From: Methanococcoides methylutens MM1
GTDB lineage: Archaea; Halobacteriota; Methanosarcinia; Methanosarcinales; Methanosarcinaceae
Assembly (NCBI RefSeq): GCF_000970325.1
Contig: NZ_CP009518.1
Location: 868,001-932,000, forward strand
DNA: 64,000 nt
Direction of reading: 5' to 3'
Each line of letters opens with the position of its first letter. Positions within the stretch are counted from its first letter, which is position 1. The notes beneath the pieces are model-generated. The model had not been told where the DNA came from. It searched no databases and saw nothing but the letters and a program-made list of their open reading frames with translations. This document shows, in pieces, positions 15,839 through 24,348 of this stretch. A program made the translations under genes and the position numbers.

Positions 15839-16687
15839 ATGCCGTTGGATTGGCACGTCGAGAGGAAAACTGCCCAGAACAACTTCTGGCGGGATGAGGA
15901 GAGGGATTTTTCCGCTCCTTATCTTCCTTACAGATGTGTCGAGCTTACGGAAGATGGCAGTAACGAAATAGACGTGGACGTCATCGTGGAGAAAGAATTC
16001 CATCTTTCTCTCAATGATGTCCCAATTGCTTCTTTTTTTGCTACCCCGAGAGAGTACAGGGAACTCGCAACGGGATTCTTATTATGTGAAGGTTTTATCG
16101 ACCACGCTATTGATCTCCTCTCAGTTGAGGTCGAAGATGACAAACTGATATGCCATGCGGATATCTGCCCGGACCGCATCAAAAAGACCAGACGGGACAT
16201 TGATCCGGATTCAAGGTTCGACTTTTGCAGTTGTGCGATCGGCTCCAGGCCATGCGGGAAAAAGATCGGAAGCGAAACAGATCTCAAATTTAACAGGAAG
16301 ATTTTCTTCAAGGCAGTCGAACACCTCAAAAAGGATGCAAAGACATGGAGACGTACCGGAGGTACACATTCGGTGATCGTCTGTGACAGCCAGGGCGAGA
16401 TACTTGCATTCTGTGAAGACGTGAGCAGGGCCTCCGCAGTGGATAAAGCAGTCGGCAAAGCAGCCCTTTCAGGTGTTGATATGTCAAACTGTGCACTGGT
16501 CGCTACCGGAAGGCTGTCCGTTACAATGGTCTCAAAGGCCATCAATGCAGGAGTTTCCGTACTTGCTAGCAAGGCAGGTCCTATTAATGAGGGAATTGAT
16601 CTTGCAAGGGCAACAGGCCTGACTCTGGTGGGTTTTGTCCGTCCTCCGAACATGTATGTCTATAACGGCATCGAGAGGATCATCTGA
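15839..16687 (+). CDS. fdhD: FdhD-family sulfurtransferase
   Basis: A 282-residue FdhD protein. In E. coli, FdhD transfers sulfur from IscS to the molybdenum cofactor of formate dehydrogenase. Family features seen are the ELATGFLLCEGF segment, FCSCAIGSRPCG with closely spaced cysteines in place of the usual CxxC, RTGGTHS, and the DVSRASAVDKAVG segment. Fusion of this gene to the fmd operon (two bases of spacing) indicates that it matures FmdB. Because the local IscS homologue lacks its PLP lysine, the sulfur source for this FdhD is an open question. Confidence 0.88.
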   Translation: MPLDWHVERKTAQNNFWRDEERDFSAPYLPYRCVELTEDGSNEIDVDVIVEKEFHLSLNDVPIASFFATPREYRELATGFLLCEGFIDHAIDLLSVEVEDDKLICHADICPDRIKKTRRDIDPDSRFDFCSCAIGSRPCGKKIGSETDLKFNRKIFFKAVEHLKKDAKTWRRTGGTHSVIVCDSQGEILAFCEDVSRASAVDKAVGKAALSGVDMSNCALVATGRLSVTMVSKAINAGVSVLASKAGPINEGIDLARATGLTLVGFVRPPNMYVYNGIERII

Positions 16688-16772
16688 GTATTGTTTGAAG
16701 TTTCTTTTCTTTATGAGTTTATTTTCTAATTTTCACTCAAACTTTGTTTATTTTTAAGTATAAAGTTAAAAA

Positions 16773-16951
16773 TTTATATAGTTGAACTACTTATTTTCAT
16801 ATGCAAACTAGGAGATGATTTACACTCCCCGCAAGCGATTCGCTTAAATTTAAGCACCGCCGCTTTGGCAATAATCTGGATAATCGTCCGGTTGAAGATC
16901 CAGAGTCTTAATAGAGAAAAGCCGATCCTGAATGAAAATAAAGGTGACAGT
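16773..16951 (+). promoter_or_regulatory. TATA box and long palindromic leader before the 17 kb envelope genes
   Basis: TTTATATAG (16773-16781) is a plausible TATA box, but the first credible start codon is 170 bases away. The leader contains the hairpin AAGCG-ATT-CGCTT (16833-16845) overlapping the perfect 14-base palindrome GCTTAAATTTAAGC (16842-16855). No gene can be supported in 16688-16951. Confidence 0.4.
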
Positions 16952-17395
16952 ATGAAACTAATTGAAAGATATTGGATGCCCATGCTGTTCATTGCAATGC
17001 TACTGATAGGTATGGTGATTGTAGTATCAATGGATGCACAGGATGTTGTTGAAGATAACAAAAATGAGTGTGCAGAGGCTCCCTGTATCGAAGGAGTCGA
17101 TGACTTGAATCGGCTTAGTGCGGATGAACTTCTTGCTCTTGCCGAACAAAACGAGACCGTACGGAAACTGGTCGAAGAAAGTAGAAAGATTCATCCGGTG
17201 CAGATCGAAAGTCTTGAGGATTTAGAAAACTTACCGGATAACTATCCAGAAGATATAAAAAAAATAATGATAGATGATTTCTATACTAGACTCGGTGGCG
17301 ATAATAATGGAACTATTGAAGGGGAGAACATGTCTGACTATAATAATTTGTCTTGTAATGACTCTGGTTTTTATGATAGTGCCATTGACCGTTAA
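16952..17395 (+). CDS. Membrane-anchored extracytoplasmic protein, unknown function
   Basis: A 147-residue protein with one N-terminal transmembrane or signal segment (residues 8-26). An acidic hydrophilic domain follows, with two close cysteines (NECAEAPCIEG). A helix-rich centre (LNRLSADELLALAEQNETVRKLVEE) leads to an asparagine-rich tail. I do not recognise a family. The ATG at 16952 is preceded by AAGGTGACAG. The gene overlaps the next one by about 90 bases in a different frame, which is more than usual for this genome, so the next gene's start is uncertain. Confidence 0.55.
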   Translation: MKLIERYWMPMLFIAMLLIGMVIVVSMDAQDVVEDNKNECAEAPCIEGVDDLNRLSADELLALAEQNETVRKLVEESRKIHPVQIESLEDLENLPDNYPEDIKKIMIDDFYTRLGGDNNGTIEGENMSDYNNLSCNDSGFYDSAIDR

Positions 17396-18218
17396 TGCAG
17401 CCACGATCACTGTGGATGATAACGGACCTGCAGATTTTGTTTCAATACAGGATGCTGTTAACTCTTCAAAAAATGGAGATACGATCGTGGTCTATCCCGG
17501 TTCGTATGTCGGGAACTTGTATATTGATAAAGAAATTAAATTGATATCGAAAGCAAGCGACTATGATGATGCTTATGTGTATGCAACCGATCCCGAGGAC
17601 CCTGTTATCCATATAATCGCAAATAATGTTACTTTCCGTGGGTTTGCACTATTGGGTGTTGAAGAATTTGATCAGACGGGAATATTTCTCGATGAGGTTT
17701 CTGGAAATTTAATTGGAAATAATGATGTTGTGATCTTGAAGTATGGTATTTGTCTGTTAAATTCCAGTAACAATACAATTGCTGGCAACACTATTAATCC
17801 GGATAACTATGAGGTGTTTAGCTCCTCCGGCCATAATCCGGCTGATATCGGCATCAAGCTCTATCTCTCGGATAACAATATTCTGTCCAACAATGTTGTA
17901 AATTCAAATAATGATATGGGCATTTCTCTCCAGATATCCGGTAATAATACCCTGGACAATAATCGTATATCACAGAATGGGGTCGGTATTGATCTGATTT
18001 CGTTTAGTCAGGGCAATATAATAACAAATAACTCTCTTTCTGATAATTTGAAAGGCATTGGGTCAGATGGTACTGCTGTGAATAACATCTCCAATAATGA
18101 GATCACATTTCGAGAGGAAAAGGAAGAACGATCTTTTAATATCTCAATTACTCTGATCCTGCTTTCAGCAGTGTTTGTTCTATTTATAATACGCAAAATG
18201 CGGGGTATGGCATTCTAA
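17307..18218 (+). CDS. NosD-like right-handed beta-helix surface protein
   Basis: A protein of about 303 residues. After a signal-type segment (ending LTVNAATITVDDNG) it shows the classic start of periplasmic copper-binding NosD/parallel beta-helix proteins (ADFVSIQDAVNSSKNGDTIVVYPG), then successive NNxIxxN rungs (NNTIAGNTI, NNILSNNVV, NNTLDNNRI). A C-terminal transmembrane helix (about residues 275-295) ends with a basic tail. It is probably displayed on the cell surface. GGTGG lies 8 bases ahead of the ATG at 17307, and an upstream ATG at 17274 is also possible. It overlaps the preceding gene. Confidence 0.7.
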   Translation: MELLKGRTCLTIIICLVMTLVFMIVPLTVNAATITVDDNGPADFVSIQDAVNSSKNGDTIVVYPGSYVGNLYIDKEIKLISKASDYDDAYVYATDPEDPVIHIIANNVTFRGFALLGVEEFDQTGIFLDEVSGNLIGNNDVVILKYGICLLNSSNNTIAGNTINPDNYEVFSSSGHNPADIGIKLYLSDNNILSNNVVNSNNDMGISLQISGNNTLDNNRISQNGVGIDLISFSQGNIITNNSLSDNLKGIGSDGTAVNNISNNEITFREEKEERSFNISITLILLSAVFVLFIIRKMRGMAF

Positions 18219-18267
18219 TGCTATCTATTGGAGAATTTGATGTAATGTGTAAACAGGAGTTGATCTC

Positions 18268-18960
18268 ATGAAAGTAAATGTTAAAATTATAATCTGTTTT
18301 CTAATTCTATCCGCACTTACAACAAATGCCTGTGCAGATGTATTATTTCCCGGTACACGAGGGATGGAAAGATGCGTTAAAATAGTGAATCTTGATGAAT
18401 TCCCGGAAATTGTCCTTGTAGGACACATCACTGGTCCGGTCATACAGTGTGAGAATCCTTACATAATCAGTTCTGATGAGTGCCTGACTAAATTTTATAA
18501 GGGCAATGACCTGACGATCTATGCGATAGACAAAGATTATCTGGATGCCAAAGGGCTTGAGAATATCGATCTTGAAACAGATCCGAACCTGTACTCCTAT
18601 GAAGTTGAAATAAATCCTGAATTGGATATTGTGAATGAGGAAGATCCGCTTATCAGGGAAGACATCGAATATTCGATTGCCGGGTTTTCAGAGGACAAGC
18701 TAATCATCTATACTTCGAGAAAAGTTTCAAAATATAATGATGTCACTCCGGATCGGATCGAAACGTTTGAATATCCGGATATTCCGGGTATCAAGCTGAC
18801 GATAAAAGAAAATGCATCTTGTGCAGAAGATAATACATCTGCTCTGGAAGATGATTTGTCTACAGATGAAGGGACGGTTCAGGAAGTGGAAAAAGTAAAA
18901 GATGAAGGTATTCTGGATTCCATAATTCGTTTTCTTAAGGGTTTGTTCAACGCAAAGTGA
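18268..18960 (+). CDS. Secreted protein, unknown function
   Basis: A 230-residue protein with a signal peptide (residues 5-23, ending NACAD). The mature part is mostly beta-rich and acidic, with three cysteines in the N-terminal third. It ends with an amphipathic helix (LDSIIRFLKGLFNAK). No known family is recognised. A good start context (AGGAGTTGATCTC before ATG) supports translation. It is followed 4 bases later by a small membrane protein, so the two are probably co-expressed. Confidence 0.6.
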   Translation: MKVNVKIIICFLILSALTTNACADVLFPGTRGMERCVKIVNLDEFPEIVLVGHITGPVIQCENPYIISSDECLTKFYKGNDLTIYAIDKDYLDAKGLENIDLETDPNLYSYEVEINPELDIVNEEDPLIREDIEYSIAGFSEDKLIIYTSRKVSKYNDVTPDRIETFEYPDIPGIKLTIKENASCAEDNTSALEDDLSTDEGTVQEVEKVKDEGILDSIIRFLKGLFNAK

Positions 18961-18964
18961 TAAA

Positions 18965-19327
18965 ATGATCTATGAATATCACTTTCTAATTGCATTGCTT
19001 GTTACGGTGATGATAGAGATAATGATACTCTTTGCCACTGTACGTTATTTTTTCAAAATAAACCGAACATCGATTCCTGATTCATTGTTGCTATTCACAG
19101 GAATTTTTTGTTCATTTTCAACGCTTCCGTACCTCTGGTTCGTACTACCAATGTTCATCAGAACATATTCTCATCTGGTTACCATCGGAGAGATTTCAGT
19201 GGTTCTTGTGGAAGCTGTGATCTACTATTTTGTGTTGAAGGTCAGAATGGACAAAGCGCTTTTCTTATCCTTAATCTGTAATCTTGCTTCATTTTTGGCA
19301 GGAATATATTTGTTTCCTCTTTTTTGA
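18965..19327 (+). CDS. Small four-helix membrane protein, unknown function
   Basis: A 120-residue protein made almost wholly of four hydrophobic helices (about residues 5-27, 37-58, 70-88, 93-118). The loops are short and basic at RYFFKINRTS and KVRMDK. It follows the secreted protein gene by 4 bases. No family or catalytic motif is recognised. Confidence 0.55.
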   Translation: MIYEYHFLIALLVTVMIEIMILFATVRYFFKINRTSIPDSLLLFTGIFCSFSTLPYLWFVLPMFIRTYSHLVTIGEISVVLVEAVIYYFVLKVRMDKALFLSLICNLASFLAGIYLFPLF

Positions 19328-19428
19328 GTTATTCCTGACCTCCTTTTCTTAAGATATACAATTGCTTCCATAGAAAGAATGAAAAAATATATTTGAGATC
19401 GTTACTCTCTTGATTCAATGGGGTTTTC

Positions 19429-20178
19429 TCATATTTCAGCATGAACAACCGTGTCAAGCTCCGATTCCATCCGTGGGTCCAGAGAATATCTTCTGTATCT
19501 TCCGTCCTTTTCCGATAGCAGCAGTTCATTCGTGGTCATCTTTTTCAGGTGGTATGAGACGGTGCTGTTGGTGATGCTCAGGGCTTGTGATATTTCGTTG
19601 TTTGTCATACCCGGCTTATCCCTGATCATCAGAAGTATTCGTTTTTGATTTATATCCTGCAAAAAGGGAGCTATGATCCGGGCTTGCTCGCTGTAGGTCG
19701 AATTATTCTGAAAGAACCTTGGAGAGCTTCCATGATCTGATACAATGATCTTGTGTTCGATGTGCAGCTTTTTCAGATGGTACTTCACAGTACCTCGGTT
19801 TAGCTCAAGATCATGGGATATATCAGCTACACTGCATCCCGGATTACTTACGATATGATCAAAAACATCCTTCCTGTTCTTATTTGCAAATATCAGGTTG
19901 AACTGTGCCAGTATCAGGGGTGACAGTTTGGCAAGGCCTATCGCTGCCAGGAATACGGTAAAGATATGTATCATCTGTAATTTTAAAGGAAGTTCCCAGA
20001 AAGTTAAGGTTCCGTCTGCTCCTTCATAATTGTAACCTGGTTCATACATATCCTCACTGGCTGGCACTATGATGTATTCACTTTTGGCTGTATTGTATTC
20101 GGATTCCACATATACGATTCCGCATGCCAGAAGTGGTACTAAAAATAAGATCAGGATTGCTAGTATCCATTTATTCAT
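19429..20178 (-). CDS. Membrane-anchored regulator with two winged-helix domains (COG3398-like)
   Basis: A 249-residue protein. Residues 4-22 form a signal or membrane anchor and about 70-92 a second transmembrane helix, so the short N-terminal part is outside and the rest is cytoplasmic. Two winged helix-turn-helix domains follow: SVADISHDLELNRGTVKYHLKKL (about 115-137) and NNEISQALSITNSTVSYHLKKM (about 197-218). This is the architecture of archaeal COG3398/COG4742-type regulators. The gene is divergent from the envelope genes at 20.3 kb, with a repeated dyad (20272-20286) in the shared promoter region, so it could act there. That is inference. Confidence 0.75.
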   Translation of the reverse strand: MNKWILAILILFLVPLLACGIVYVESEYNTAKSEYIIVPASEDMYEPGYNYEGADGTLTFWELPLKLQMIHIFTVFLAAIGLAKLSPLILAQFNLIFANKNRKDVFDHIVSNPGCSVADISHDLELNRGTVKYHLKKLHIEHKIIVSDHGSSPRFFQNNSTYSEQARIIAPFLQDINQKRILLMIRDKPGMTNNEISQALSITNSTVSYHLKKMTTNELLLSEKDGRYRRYSLDPRMESELDTVVHAEI

Positions 20179-20271
20179 TTATCTCGTATAAGATTTTATA
20201 ATGTATAAACATTTCTTAAATTTAAAATTAAAATCAAAAAAATAATCTCGATGAATTCCATGTACATTTTT

Positions 20272-20286
20272 CAGTTCGATGAAATG
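20272..20286. promoter_or_regulatory. Copy 1 of the CAGTTCGATGAAATG promoter dyad
   Basis: CAGTTCGATGAAATG is an imperfect dyad (arms CAGTTC and GAAATG around GAT) inside the longer TTTCA-N6-TGAAA repeat. It is followed by GGACATAAACAATTTATAAAA, whose end is a TATA box. This whole block and about 65 more bases recur at 22799-22900 in front of a lipoprotein gene. Confidence 0.5.
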
Positions 20287-20367
20287 GACATAAACAATTT
20301 ATAAAAGAATGTTACATTGGTGACATTATAAAAATTCCGTAGACTATCAGATGGTAATAATTTGAGG

Positions 20368-20478
20368 ATGCGTGAATATTTTGTGCTGGAAATGGTCGTG
20401 ATCTTCACTGTATGTTTTTACTATCGGATGCGCGGGACATTGAAACAATACCTTGATGAATTGCCGGAAACTGACTGA
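20368..20478 (+). CDS. Possible 36-residue membrane peptide
   Basis: A short open frame with ATG 6 bases behind TTGAGG, at the same distance from the repeated promoter block as the lipoprotein gene start at 22.9 kb. It encodes MREYFVLEMVVIFTVCFYYR followed by a charged tail ending LDELPETD: one hydrophobic helix and an amphipathic end. No homologue is recognised. It may also be a relic of a gene once driven by the duplicated promoter. Confidence 0.35.
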   Translation: MREYFVLEMVVIFTVCFYYRMRGTLKQYLDELPETD

Positions 20479-20530
20479 AACCGGCTGCATGCTAATAACA
20501 TATGAACAACAACAATGGGGAGGTGGAAAA

Positions 20531-20821
20531 GTGAATAAAATTAGATCTGAATGGAACATTGCCGGACTGATGGTATTCTTTACAATACTTGTTTTTACAC
20601 ACCACATAGGTCAATTATTGTGGGGAGTAGTGACAATAGCCACTCTTTTCTGGATCTTTATGTTATGTGACTGCCTCCAGAGGAACACAGATGATTTTCC
20701 CCACACAGGAGACCATGAAAAATTGATCTGGTCGGTTGTTCTGGTATTACTGAATTTCATAGGTGCGGTCATGTATTACTTCATGGTCAGGATGCAGGAC
20801 AACAGTGAGAATATATCATGA
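20531..20821 (+). CDS. Small PLDc_N-like membrane protein
   Basis: A 96-residue protein with three hydrophobic helices. The last part, EKLIWSVVLVLLNFIGAVMY followed by YFMVR, is the pattern of the phospholipase D N-terminal membrane domain found in short proteins of many prokaryotes, including antibiotic-immunity proteins. The GTG at 20531 lies 6 bases behind GGAGGTGG, a strong Shine-Dalgarno. Upstream in-frame ATG codons have no such signal. No catalytic domain is attached, so it is a stand-alone membrane module of unknown role. Confidence 0.65.
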   Translation: MNKIRSEWNIAGLMVFFTILVFTHHIGQLLWGVVTIATLFWIFMLCDCLQRNTDDFPHTGDHEKLIWSVVLVLLNFIGAVMYYFMVRMQDNSENIS

Positions 20822-20916
20822 ACATAAGAACTGAATCGATATTGCTCATAGCCGGAGGAATTCTGGCAATTCGATCAAGTGAATGAATCAAGTATTATTA
20901 ATGAGGTGAGTTTAAA

Positions 20917-22737
20917 ATGGATCAAAATCAAAAAGGTTCTGATAGTGAAACTGCCGACATCGAACCGGAGAATTTAAAAAGATCCATTCAGCCTTATGAA
21001 AAGTTGATTCAGGATAACTTTCTCTACCTAAACAAAAAGATTGAGAAGCTAGAGAAGCGAGTTGCTTTTCTGGAAGGTAAGGGGTACACGCAGGAGCCTG
21101 AAGTAACAGTAGTAACAGTAGCAACAGCAGCTGAAAAGGTGGTGACTGGGAATGTGGTGGCTGAAAAAGTGGCAGCGGAAGCTTCCAGAGAAACGTACAA
21201 ACCAACCGAGAACCTTGGATTCAAGGTCTTCGGAGCAGTGGGTTTCGTGCTAATTATGCTTGGTATGTTCTACCTTTATAGTTACGCTGTTGACCAGGGA
21301 TGGATAGGGATCCTTGAGCGTGTTGCTTTGGGAGTTGCCTTCTCACTTGTGGTCTTAGTAATTGGGGAGATATTCAGAAGGAAAGAGTATGAGCGTTTTT
21401 CACAGCTCATTACCGGTGGTGGGATTTCACTGCTCTACTTCACAATGTATGCCACGTACCATTTTCAGGCATATAGAGAAGCGCTCAGCATGAGTCTTGG
21501 TATGAACACCGCATTACTTTTTCTTGTAATGCTCTTTGCAGTCTTCCTGGCGCTTAGACAAAATTCAGTTATTCTTACAAGCTTTGCGTTTTTCCTTGGA
21601 TACCTGGCAGCGTTTCTTACAGGGGGATCGCATCAGATGATGATCTCAACCATCATACTCTCAGCGGGTCTGGTGATGATCCTCTGGAAGAAGAAATGGG
21701 GAATTGGTCTTTATCCTGTGGTAGCCTCGTACTTACTGTATAGCATATTTTTCTTCGACTCGAATATCCTTCGCGAAGCAGTGGTATCTCCTATTGTCTA
21801 TTATGCGATTGTGTATCTCATCTGTTTCTTCGCACTCTTTAATATTCTGAGTATCATTCTCGAAGACAAGGAGAACTATTCTCAGAACATTATCAGTATG
21901 GTTATTAATGCATTTGCAACATTCGGTTTCGTGCTTGCTGTAGTCTGGGATTATTGGTATTCTTTCAGAGGCATATTTGTAATTCTGCTGGCAGCAGTGT
22001 ATTTTGGGTTAGCCTATTTTACAAAAAAGAGAGAACTCAAGAACCTGTCCCGGGCATTCTTCATCCTGTGTATCACATTCCTCTCGATAGCGGTATATGT
22101 CCAGCTTGAGGATTTCTGGATAGCACTCACATGGGCAATTGAAGGATTCCTCCTCGTTTACATGGGTGTCAAGCTTCATAATCTTGATCTTCGATACATG
22201 GGATACATCGTCCTTGCTGCAGCTGCGACCCGATCATTGTTATGGGATAGCACTGGTTTATTGTTCGGTGAAAGAACGATTAGTATGCTGTCAATAACCC
22301 TTGCTCTGTATGGGGCAGCATACCTTGTTTCACATGTAAAACTTGACGATGAGGAACAACTGGTCCGGGAACTATTGGGCATTGCAGCTACGGTTATTCT
22401 AACTCTTGCTCTCGCGACAGAGATCACTGACAGCACAGGCTTATTTGCTGCATTTTCCGAGAATGCCAGGCAAGTCCTCCTTTCTGTGGTCTGGGCTACG
22501 GAATCTGTAATCCTTATCGTTGTTGGATTCCTGGGGAGATCAAGTTCTCTCAGGAGTACTGGTGTGGTGCTCTTTGGTATTACTGTGGTGAAGATCCTGA
22601 TTATTGATCTTAGTAATCTTGAAATGCTCTACCGTATCTTCGTCACGATCATCGTAGGTCTCATAGCGTTGAGTGCTTCGTTTGCGTATGTGAAGAACAA
22701 AGAACGTATTCAGGGGTTCTTACAGGAAAATGACTGA
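20917..22737 (+). CDS. DUF2339 polytopic membrane protein
   Basis: A 606-residue membrane protein. The N-terminal 60 residues contain a predicted coiled coil (YLNKKIEKLEKRVAFLEGK), followed by a low-complexity valine/alanine/threonine linker. From residue 100 there are many transmembrane helices in the arrangement of DUF2339/COG5373 proteins (opening LGFKVFGAVGFVLIMLGMFY, with EGFLLVYMGVK and TESVILIVVGF segments later). The function of this family is unknown. AGGTGAG precedes the ATG at 20917. The downstream promoter block at 22.8 kb starts a new unit. Confidence 0.8.
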   Translation: MDQNQKGSDSETADIEPENLKRSIQPYEKLIQDNFLYLNKKIEKLEKRVAFLEGKGYTQEPEVTVVTVATAAEKVVTGNVVAEKVAAEASRETYKPTENLGFKVFGAVGFVLIMLGMFYLYSYAVDQGWIGILERVALGVAFSLVVLVIGEIFRRKEYERFSQLITGGGISLLYFTMYATYHFQAYREALSMSLGMNTALLFLVMLFAVFLALRQNSVILTSFAFFLGYLAAFLTGGSHQMMISTIILSAGLVMILWKKKWGIGLYPVVASYLLYSIFFFDSNILREAVVSPIVYYAIVYLICFFALFNILSIILEDKENYSQNIISMVINAFATFGFVLAVVWDYWYSFRGIFVILLAAVYFGLAYFTKKRELKNLSRAFFILCITFLSIAVYVQLEDFWIALTWAIEGFLLVYMGVKLHNLDLRYMGYIVLAAAATRSLLWDSTGLLFGERTISMLSITLALYGAAYLVSHVKLDDEEQLVRELLGIAATVILTLALATEITDSTGLFAAFSENARQVLLSVVWATESVILIVVGFLGRSSSLRSTGVVLFGITVVKILIIDLSNLEMLYRIFVTIIVGLIALSASFAYVKNKERIQGFLQEND

Positions 22738-22798
22738 TCGATTCGGGGATGGTATGGAAATCAATGAGGGTTTATCTCCTCAGGGACGTACCTCCCTT

Positions 22799-22813
22799 CA
22801 GTTCGATGAACTG
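22799..22813. promoter_or_regulatory. Copy 2 of the promoter dyad, perfect palindrome
   Basis: Here the dyad reads CAGTTC-GAT-GAACTG, with perfectly complementary arms. Compared with copies 1, 3 and 4, a single base change restores the symmetry. ACAATTTATAAAAG (TATA box) follows 9 bases later, ahead of the lipoprotein gene. Confidence 0.55.
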
Positions 22814-22901
22814 GACATAAACAATTTATAAAAGATGTTGCATTGGTTACATTATAAAATTTAGTAGACTATCCCATGTTGATAATTGGAGGATGAGGTA
22901 T

Positions 22902-23996
22902 TTGAAAAGGACTAAGATTTTACTTATGTTGCTTTTGATGTGTTCTGCATTTTTCTCAGTGGGCTGTGTGGATGAGCAGGTCACGGCAGAAGGGATAGCA
23001 GAGCAAATGCAACAGAAAGAAGATAGCATTGAGGACTACTCGTGTACTATGTACATCACATCTTCGTTAGGCGAAGAGGATACTGTGGTGGTATATGAAA
23101 TGCTCTTTAAAAACCCACGTAAGATGAGGTCAGTTGTAATACAACCTGCCGAGAAGGCAGGAAGTCTTGTAGTTTCAGACGGAGAGACCCTCTGGACGTA
23201 TCTTTCACATGAGAACAAGGTTGTGCAAATGGGGATGCCTGATATTTCGGAGGTTGGTCATATGGATTATGTCGGAATGATCGGAGATGTCCTGAATGAG
23301 AGTGATGTTTCATTTTTGGGTTTTGAAGAGTTTGATAACAGGGATGTTTATGTGATCGGTCTGATTCCAAAAGAAGAGGATGAAACCCCTCTCTTTGGAA
23401 GTAACGGAAAAGCCTGGATTGATAAAGAAACCTGGGTGCCGCTAAAATATGAAAGGTACGATGAGGATGAAAATCCGATGCTCTCATATGAGATTCGGAA
23501 CCTGAAAGTGAACACCGGCATTTCAGATGATGAATTCGAGTTTAAAATACCAGAAGGTGCAGAGGTAGAGGTCATTGATCCTATTGATATAAATGAAATT
23601 GCAGCTCCGGAAGAGGTAACATTGGAGGAAGCTAAGGATACTGCAGGGTTTGACTTACTTTTACCTTCATATATTCCGGAAGGCTATGAGTTTGACCGAG
23701 CACTGATCTTCAACAATAGTGCTACCTTTGAAGAAGATGTTTTTGAAAAGGTCATATTGGTATACAATAAGGGAGATGACTGGATCCGTATATCAGAAGT
23801 GGTCTATGAAACCGGTTCTTCGGATATATCTGACTTAGATGATGCGGAAACAGTTGATATCAATGGTTCCGAGGGGGAATTTGTGGCTTTTGTTCAAACC
23901 AATCTCTTAAGATGGACAACAGGGGATATTGAACTGAGCATACTGGGGATGGAGAATAAAGATGAGATCGTGAAAGTGGCGGAATCCATGGTCTGA
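22902..23996 (+). CDS. LolA-like lipoprotein with C-terminal DUF4367 domain
   Basis: A 364-residue lipoprotein. The signal peptide ends in a lipobox-like AFFSVGC, and the cysteine would carry the lipid. Residues 30-220 resemble the outer-membrane lipoprotein carrier LolA/COG2834 fold (YSCTMYITSSLG, FKNPRKMRSVV, SDGETLWTYL, AWIDKETWVPLKYERYD). Residues 245-364 match the DUF4367 pattern (LLLPSYIPEGYEFDRALIF). GGAGG lies 9 bases before TTG 22902. The ATG at 22893 touches the GGAGG and is less likely. The truncated paralogue at 26.6 kb has the same GGAGG-N9-TTG start. The role is unknown, perhaps handling of surface lipids or proteins. Confidence 0.75.
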   Translation: MKRTKILLMLLLMCSAFFSVGCVDEQVTAEGIAEQMQQKEDSIEDYSCTMYITSSLGEEDTVVVYEMLFKNPRKMRSVVIQPAEKAGSLVVSDGETLWTYLSHENKVVQMGMPDISEVGHMDYVGMIGDVLNESDVSFLGFEEFDNRDVYVIGLIPKEEDETPLFGSNGKAWIDKETWVPLKYERYDEDENPMLSYEIRNLKVNTGISDDEFEFKIPEGAEVEVIDPIDINEIAAPEEVTLEEAKDTAGFDLLLPSYIPEGYEFDRALIFNNSATFEEDVFEKVILVYNKGDDWIRISEVVYETGSSDISDLDDAETVDINGSEGEFVAFVQTNLLRWTTGDIELSILGMENKDEIVKVAESMV

Positions 23997-24045
23997 TCTG
24001 ATTAAGTTGTTTTTTATGTCTTTTTCATCGGATTTTTTTACCTTT

Positions 24046-24060
24046 CAGTTCGATGAAATG
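24046..24060. promoter_or_regulatory. Copy 3 of the promoter dyad
   Basis: CAGTTCGATGAAATG with GGACATAAACAATTAATA behind it, ahead of the small membrane protein gene at 24121. An upstream TTTCATCG (24024-24031) is complementary to CGATGAAA in the dyad, so a longer hairpin after the lipoprotein gene is also possible. Confidence 0.5.
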
Positions 24061-24120
24061 GACATAAACAATTAATACTAAATTTGTTATAATTATTAAA
24101 AAAAGTAGAATGATGAGCTT

Positions 24121-24324
24121 ATGAATAATCCTGGTAAAATACAGCTGAATTACATACTATATGCATTTGTATGTGCAGTCATTGGTGCAAATATATTTCT
24201 GGCTTCCATTGGCCAAATACTGACATCAAATATCTTTTACCAGGAATATCTTTTTGGACCGCTTCTTAGCTGGACAGCTTTCGGTACCGGTTTTGTACTT
24301 CTGCTAGCATCAATATTTTTGTAA
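24121..24324 (+). CDS. Small two-helix membrane protein, unknown function
   Basis: A 67-residue protein with two hydrophobic helices (about residues 10-32 and 45-66) and a polar linker. It sits between the LolA-like lipoprotein and another small membrane protein, behind copy 3 of the promoter dyad. No family is recognised. The start is supported only by position behind the promoter, as the upstream TGATGAG is a weak ribosome site. Confidence 0.5.
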   Translation: MNNPGKIQLNYILYAFVCAVIGANIFLASIGQILTSNIFYQEYLFGPLLSWTAFGTGFVLLLASIFL

Positions 24325-24348
24325 GGGAATCTTTTGGGGAATTGTAAG

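Noticed and set aside
15928-16653. 241-codon open frame opposite fdhD
   Set aside because: fdhD has all family motifs and follows fmdB by two bases. The opposite frame has none and no promoter.
20818-20886. 22-codon frame overlapping the stop of the PLDc_N-like gene
   Set aside because: The ATGA overlap is suggestive, but the product is too short and shows only a hydrophobic stretch. It is probably a relic or chance.
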